Shown piece after piece: positions 61,208 to 64,000 of a stretch of DNA of 64,000 bases. Positions within the stretch are counted from its first letter, which is position 1. Each line of letters starts with the position of its first letter. The notes under the pieces are model-generated. The model worked only from the letters and a program-made list of their open reading frames with translations, had not been told where the DNA came from and made no database searches. The position numbers and the translations under genes are program-made. Source of the DNA: Flaviaestuariibacter sp. GTDB taxonomy: Bacteria > Bacteroidota > Bacteroidia > Chitinophagales > Chitinophagaceae. Where the stretch lies: NCBI GenBank assembly GCA_025963645.1, contig JAOQAI010000006.1:62001-126000 (forward strand). Reading direction: 5' to 3'.

Positions 61208-61759
61208 TTAAAGCTTATAATCAAAGCGTCCGTTGGTTATTCGTATCGTATCGCATGAGATGGTAGCATCATAAAGCTTTACTTCAAACTCACCGGCAAC
61301 ATTGCCGTTCTGTAAATCGTACTTGGTGATTTTTAAAAAGCCAGACTTATAGTTAGAAGAGGAAGCAACAAAATGGCATTCATTACTACCTACTTTTTTT
61401 GCATAAACAATGTGGCTACCATTGATATTAGGTATCGGAAACGTTCCGGTGCTTAGTACTCCATAGCAACTTAGACTAAATCCTTGCATAATACCATTTT
61501 CTAATCGATAGGTACTTATTTCTAAATCACCATTAAAACTGGGGTCAACGATCACATAGAAGTTCGGCTGGGGGCCGGTACTTCCTTTAGGTATATAGGC
61601 TTGCCCATTAATAAGGCACCCAAACGTGTTAGCGCCGGTTTGTGTAACAGGAGGAAGCTTATCCAGTTCGGTCCTGGTCACGGTCTTAGGCTTCTTACAA
61701 TTTACAGAACTAAGCAGCAGGCAAAGAGTGCTAAGGGCAAGGAAGATAGGGAGCTTCAT
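61208..61759 (-). CDS. lipoprotein, paralogue C
   Basis: 183 residues from the ATG at 61759 (MKLPIFLALS); the frame extends further upstream without coding character. Lipobox SSVNC. Shared blocks are LPPVTQTGANTFGCLINGQA, FLKITKYDL and TIRITNGRFDYKL. It is the first gene of the alternating series in transcription order, and a promoter-like pair lies 22 bases upstream. Confidence 0.8.
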   Translation of the reverse strand: MKLPIFLALSTLCLLLSSVNCKKPKTVTRTELDKLPPVTQTGANTFGCLINGQAYIPKGSTGPQPNFYVIVDPSFNGDLEISTYRLENGIMQGFSLSCYGVLSTGTFPIPNINGSHIVYAKKVGSNECHFVASSSNYKSGFLKITKYDLQNGNVAGEFEVKLYDATISCDTIRITNGRFDYKL

Positions 61760-61780
61760 ATATCGTTGATTAAGGTTTGG

Positions 61781-61811
61781 TAAAGCTACCTTCCTTATCC
61801 ATACCAAACAA
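61781..61811 (-). promoter_or_regulatory. candidate promoter of the lipoprotein/hydrolase locus
   Basis: On the minus strand TTG, a 20-base spacer and TAGCTTTA (one mismatch to TAnnTTTG) precede the lipoprotein C start by about 22 bases. Confidence 0.5.
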
Positions 61812-61863
61812 CCGTAGAAATACCAGACTTTTTTAGCGTATAAATACGCGATACTGTTCAAGC

Positions 61864-62021
61864 GCGCCAGGGGTCTTCCCTGCTGGGCCTTGTGCGGATG
61901 GGAGACCCCGGGAGTGCCAGTGAGATTCTGCGGGCATCAGAGATTGGAAGTAAAAGGTCCTAATGCATCCCCGGGTCTCGCCCCTGCGCACAAAAGCTAT
62001 GCAGCGAAGACCCCTGGGCAG
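61864..62021. repeat. long imperfect inverted repeat (fold-back element)
   Basis: The left arm (about 61864-61918, containing CCAGGGGTCTTCCCTG and GGGAGACCCCGGGA) pairs with the right arm (about 61964-62021, containing TCCCCGGGTCTCGCC and GCGAAGACCCCTGG) over about 55 bases at roughly 80% by eye. The 397-base gap between paralogue C and the VWA gene also holds the hairpin at 62071-62097 and no convincing gene. Confidence 0.65.
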
Positions 62022-62070
62022 ACCCGATAAGAAGTTTTGCTTCATGGGGTGATAGCCACTTTTCTTCCCT

Positions 62071-62097
62071 CGCGAGTTTTCTCGTAGAAAATTCGCG
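62071..62097. repeat. 12-bp hairpin
   Basis: CGCGAGTTTTCT and AGAAAATTCGCG pair with one mismatch around a 3-base loop, 60 bases before the VWA gene start. Confidence 0.6.
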
Positions 62098-62156
62098 GTG
62101 TGCAGTGAGACGTGTTATGCATTTTGTAAGGAAGCTGCATCCTGTTCTTAAACCTA

Positions 62157-63320
62157 ATGGTCATGGTAAAATATTTCAAACCGTTTGCGCTTTTAATCAT
62201 CCTCACAACCCTGCTTTCCTTCAGCCAGCTTCAGCGCCATGTCAATCAATTAAGGGATTTTAAATCACCTACGCCCAAGATACAGGTAGCCATTTTATTG
62301 GATGTCAGCAGCAGCATGGACGGGTTGATAGAACAAGCAAAGGCACAACTCTGGAACATGGTGAGTGTAATGGGCAAAGCGCAATGCAGCACTGGCACAC
62401 CGCAGGTAGAGATCGCCCTGTATGAATATGGAAGAACCGCTAACGACCCCAACAAAGGCTATATCAAACAGATCACGCCGTTCACCACCGACCTCAATAC
62501 CTTATCGCTGGCGCTCTTCTCCCTCAACACGGGTGGCGGCGATGAATATTGCGGACAGGTGATCCATCAATCCATAAAGGAACTGGCGTGGGACACAGCG
62601 CCCACTAACTATAAAGTCATTTTCATCGCCGGCAATGAAGACTTCCTGCAAGGCTCTGTAAAATTCAAGCAGGCTTGTGGAGAGGCGGCCCAGAAAGGCG
62701 TGATCGTCAACACCATTTACTGCGGACCCAAAGAGCAGGGCATCCGGGAACACTGGAACCTCGGTGGCGAATGTGGCGGTGGAAGCTTTACCTATATTGA
62801 CCAGAATGCGGTGCTTGAAGATATCCCTACTCCGTATGACAGTGCCTTGATGGTGTTGAACGGATCGCTGAACAATACCTATATCGCGTATGGATATGCG
62901 GGCAGGCAGAAAGTAGCCGCACAAGCTACTGCCGATGCCAACAACTACAGCATGAATAAGTCGGTTGCCCTGCAACGGGTGGCGGTGAAAGGCAAAAAAG
63001 AATTGTATAAAAATGAATCCTGGGACCTGGTAGATGCAGCCGCTGCGGACAGTACGATCATAGCCGGCATTTCATTATCTACTTTGCCGGATAGCCTGCA
63101 AAAAAAGACCCGTGCAGAGCTGCAAAAAGTGATCCTTCAAAAGAATACGGAGCGAAGCCTTGTGCAAAAAGAGATCGGTGAATTAAGTGTGAAGCGGGAA
63201 GCATGGCTGGCTGCCGAACGAAGGAAGTCGGCAAACGCTAACCAGGCGGCCACGCTGGAATCGGAAGTGGAAAAGATCATCCGGCAGCAGGCAAAGCGCT
63301 ATGGAATGACCATTCAGTAA
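62157..63320 (+). CDS. VWA-domain protein
   Basis: 387 residues from the ATG at 62157; the in-frame ATG at 62163 is an alternative. The N-terminal hydrophobic segment (about 8-22) is a signal peptide or anchor. The von Willebrand A domain (about 42-230) has an intact MIDAS: DVSSSM (DxSxS), a Thr region in LNTGGGDEYCG and a later Asp/Gly loop (IFIAGNEDFLQG). The C-terminal part (about 290-387) is a charged helical region (LQKVILQKNTERSLVQKEIG). Such proteins mediate metal-dependent protein contacts. Partner unknown. Confidence 0.88.
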   Translation: MVMVKYFKPFALLIILTTLLSFSQLQRHVNQLRDFKSPTPKIQVAILLDVSSSMDGLIEQAKAQLWNMVSVMGKAQCSTGTPQVEIALYEYGRTANDPNKGYIKQITPFTTDLNTLSLALFSLNTGGGDEYCGQVIHQSIKELAWDTAPTNYKVIFIAGNEDFLQGSVKFKQACGEAAQKGVIVNTIYCGPKEQGIREHWNLGGECGGGSFTYIDQNAVLEDIPTPYDSALMVLNGSLNNTYIAYGYAGRQKVAAQATADANNYSMNKSVALQRVAVKGKKELYKNESWDLVDAAAADSTIIAGISLSTLPDSLQKKTRAELQKVILQKNTERSLVQKEIGELSVKREAWLAAERRKSANANQAATLESEVEKIIRQQAKRYGMTIQ

Positions 63321-63371
63321 TTCCGGGATTATGCCGCCTGCATGATCCTGCATTCATCATTCGATATCCAT

Positions 63372-63415
63372 GTCTCCTTGCTCCTTGTTGCCTTGCTTCT
63401 TGTCGCTTGTTCCTT
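63372..63415. repeat. degenerate AAGGAGC heptad tract
   Basis: On the minus strand the words AAGGAAC, AAGCGAC, AAGAAGC, AAGGCAAC, AAGGAGC and AAGGAGAC follow one another. The tract starts at the stop codon of the lipid kinase gene and resembles the tract at 1490-1548. Confidence 0.55.
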
Positions 63416-64000
63416 ACGGTACAATCAATTTGAAGCATTGCGGTAGAATGTGAATGTCAAGTCGTTTAGTGGTGGCCACCGGGTCGCCATCAATATGCAT
63501 GGGAGCACCTAACGGGTTGGTGATGGTAAGCTTTGTCGTCTGGAAATAAATGATAGCGCCTTTGTGGTTCGGCAGGTCTTGCTCCGACAGGTTATTAAAG
63601 CCCGTTACCTGCCGTAGCGTATGCATTAAAAGTCCCAGCTTGTTTTGTTTTGTCACGATCACAATATCCAGCAAACCATCCGTGAGCAAGGCTTTGGGCG
63701 CAATGGTAAAATTGTTGCCAAACTGGTTACTGTTGGCAATGGAAATAAAGAAGGCTTCTGTCTCCAGCTTCTTTCCATTGATCTCGATGGTAAAAGGATA
63801 AGCACAAGCGGTAAAGAAATGGGAAACGGTTTTGCGGATATAAGTAGATAACCCACGCTTCGGATCGTTGGCAAAATCATGCGCTACCTGCGCATCAAAA
63901 CCCAGCCCCACCAACATGCAGGCAAAGGCATCGTTGATCAGAAAGCCATCGGTAAGCTGGTTGTTGCCGCGAAAGATAATCTCCAAAGCCCGCTCGGCTG
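63414..64000 (-). CDS. YegS/DagK-family lipid kinase, C-terminal part
   Basis: The frame is open from the stop at 63414 to the window edge, so the N-terminal catalytic GGDGT part lies outside. The visible 195 residues match the C-terminal beta-sandwich of diacylglycerol kinase-like proteins: DAFACMLVGLGFDAQVAHDF, FFISIANSNQFGNNFTIAPK (the conserved N-x-x-x-G-G-like segment), ALLTDGLLDIVIV and APMHIDGDPV near the end. It phosphorylates lipids such as diacylglycerol or sphingoid bases; the exact substrate is not predictable. It is convergent with the VWA gene. Confidence 0.88.
   Translation of the reverse strand, partial: AERALEIIFRGNNQLTDGFLINDAFACMLVGLGFDAQVAHDFANDPKRGLSTYIRKTVSHFFTACAYPFTIEINGKKLETEAFFISIANSNQFGNNFTIAPKALLTDGLLDIVIVTKQNKLGLLMHTLRQVTGFNNLSEQDLPNHKGAIIYFQTTKLTITNPLGAPMHIDGDPVATTKRLDIHILPQCFKLIVP

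Noticed and set aside
61833-62045. 70-codon minus ORF
   Set aside because: It is translated from the fold-back element arms and has no independent coding evidence.

Overview
This 64 kb window looks like chromosome of a Bacteroidota member, most likely of the Chitinophagaceae or a close relative. The evidence is SusC/SusD pairs with SusE/SusF-like lipoproteins, three proteins with type IX secretion (Por/T9SS) C-terminal sorting tails, many short lipoproteins with a Cys lipobox, an ECF sigma factor followed by a membrane-anchored barrel protein, and several TAnnTTTG -7 boxes, some with TTG 19 bases upstream. I saw no rRNA, tRNA or CRISPR-Cas.

Layout. 1-9775: housekeeping and envelope genes (end of a nucleotidyltransferase-like gene, pheS, an arginase-fold protein with altered metal sites, a PBP4-type DD-carboxypeptidase, a large lipoprotein, an ECF sigma/barrel pair, mutL). 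9978-29395: a polysaccharide utilization region. It starts with a T9SS-exported GH13 amylase and a Nudix/winged-helix (NrtR/AraR-type) regulator. Then come susC-susD-susE-like-susF-like with a strong terminator, and a second unit of a LacI regulator, a GH53 galactanase, a GH2-GH53 fusion enzyme, a sodium/sugar symporter and a small membrane partner. The second half reads as a pectic (type I) beta-1,4-galactan pathway: surface capture by SusCDEF, cleavage by GH53, removal of galactose by GH2, uptake by the symporter. A LacI-type operator sits on the lacI start, and two TGTGT-N7-ACAyA sites lie before the amylase and susC.

29400-39650: accessory DNA. It holds a small GIY-YIG gene bracketed by inverted repeats, an HD protein, an orphan PAS histidine kinase, an AT-rich two-gene cassette (DUF6978-like plus DUF1828/DUF1829), a six-unit 42-bp-period repeat array, a DUF559 nuclease-like gene, and a complete 3.0 kb IS1595-family transposable element. 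That element has 25-bp perfect terminal inverted repeats and an 8-bp target duplication, and carries an AAA ATPase (DUF4143) plus two small genes as cargo. It sits in a palindromic intergenic repeat.

39650-56400: mixed core genes: DUF4382 lipoprotein, GH3-type acyl-amide synthetase, YitT and TMEM175 membrane proteins, a GbsR/MarR regulator under a perfect 40-bp palindrome with two paralogous membrane proteins, an SDR gene broken by one TGA, a DEAD-box helicase, a lone receiver protein, a desaturase, a T9SS protein, a DUF892 protein, and an overlapping pair encoding a double-retropepsin and a protein with four glycogen-binding (CBM48) repeats.

56442-61759: a tandemly duplicated locus in which three paralogous lipoprotein genes alternate with one full-length 1038-residue T9SS hydrolase gene and two truncated copies of its 5' end. 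The window ends with a VWA protein and a partial YegS-type lipid kinase.

The best candidates for something undescribed are the IS1595 element with ATPase cargo, the 42-bp-period array, the lipoprotein/hydrolase duplication, the repeat-bracketed GIY-YIG gene, the DUF1828/1829 cassette and the GH2-GH53 fusion.
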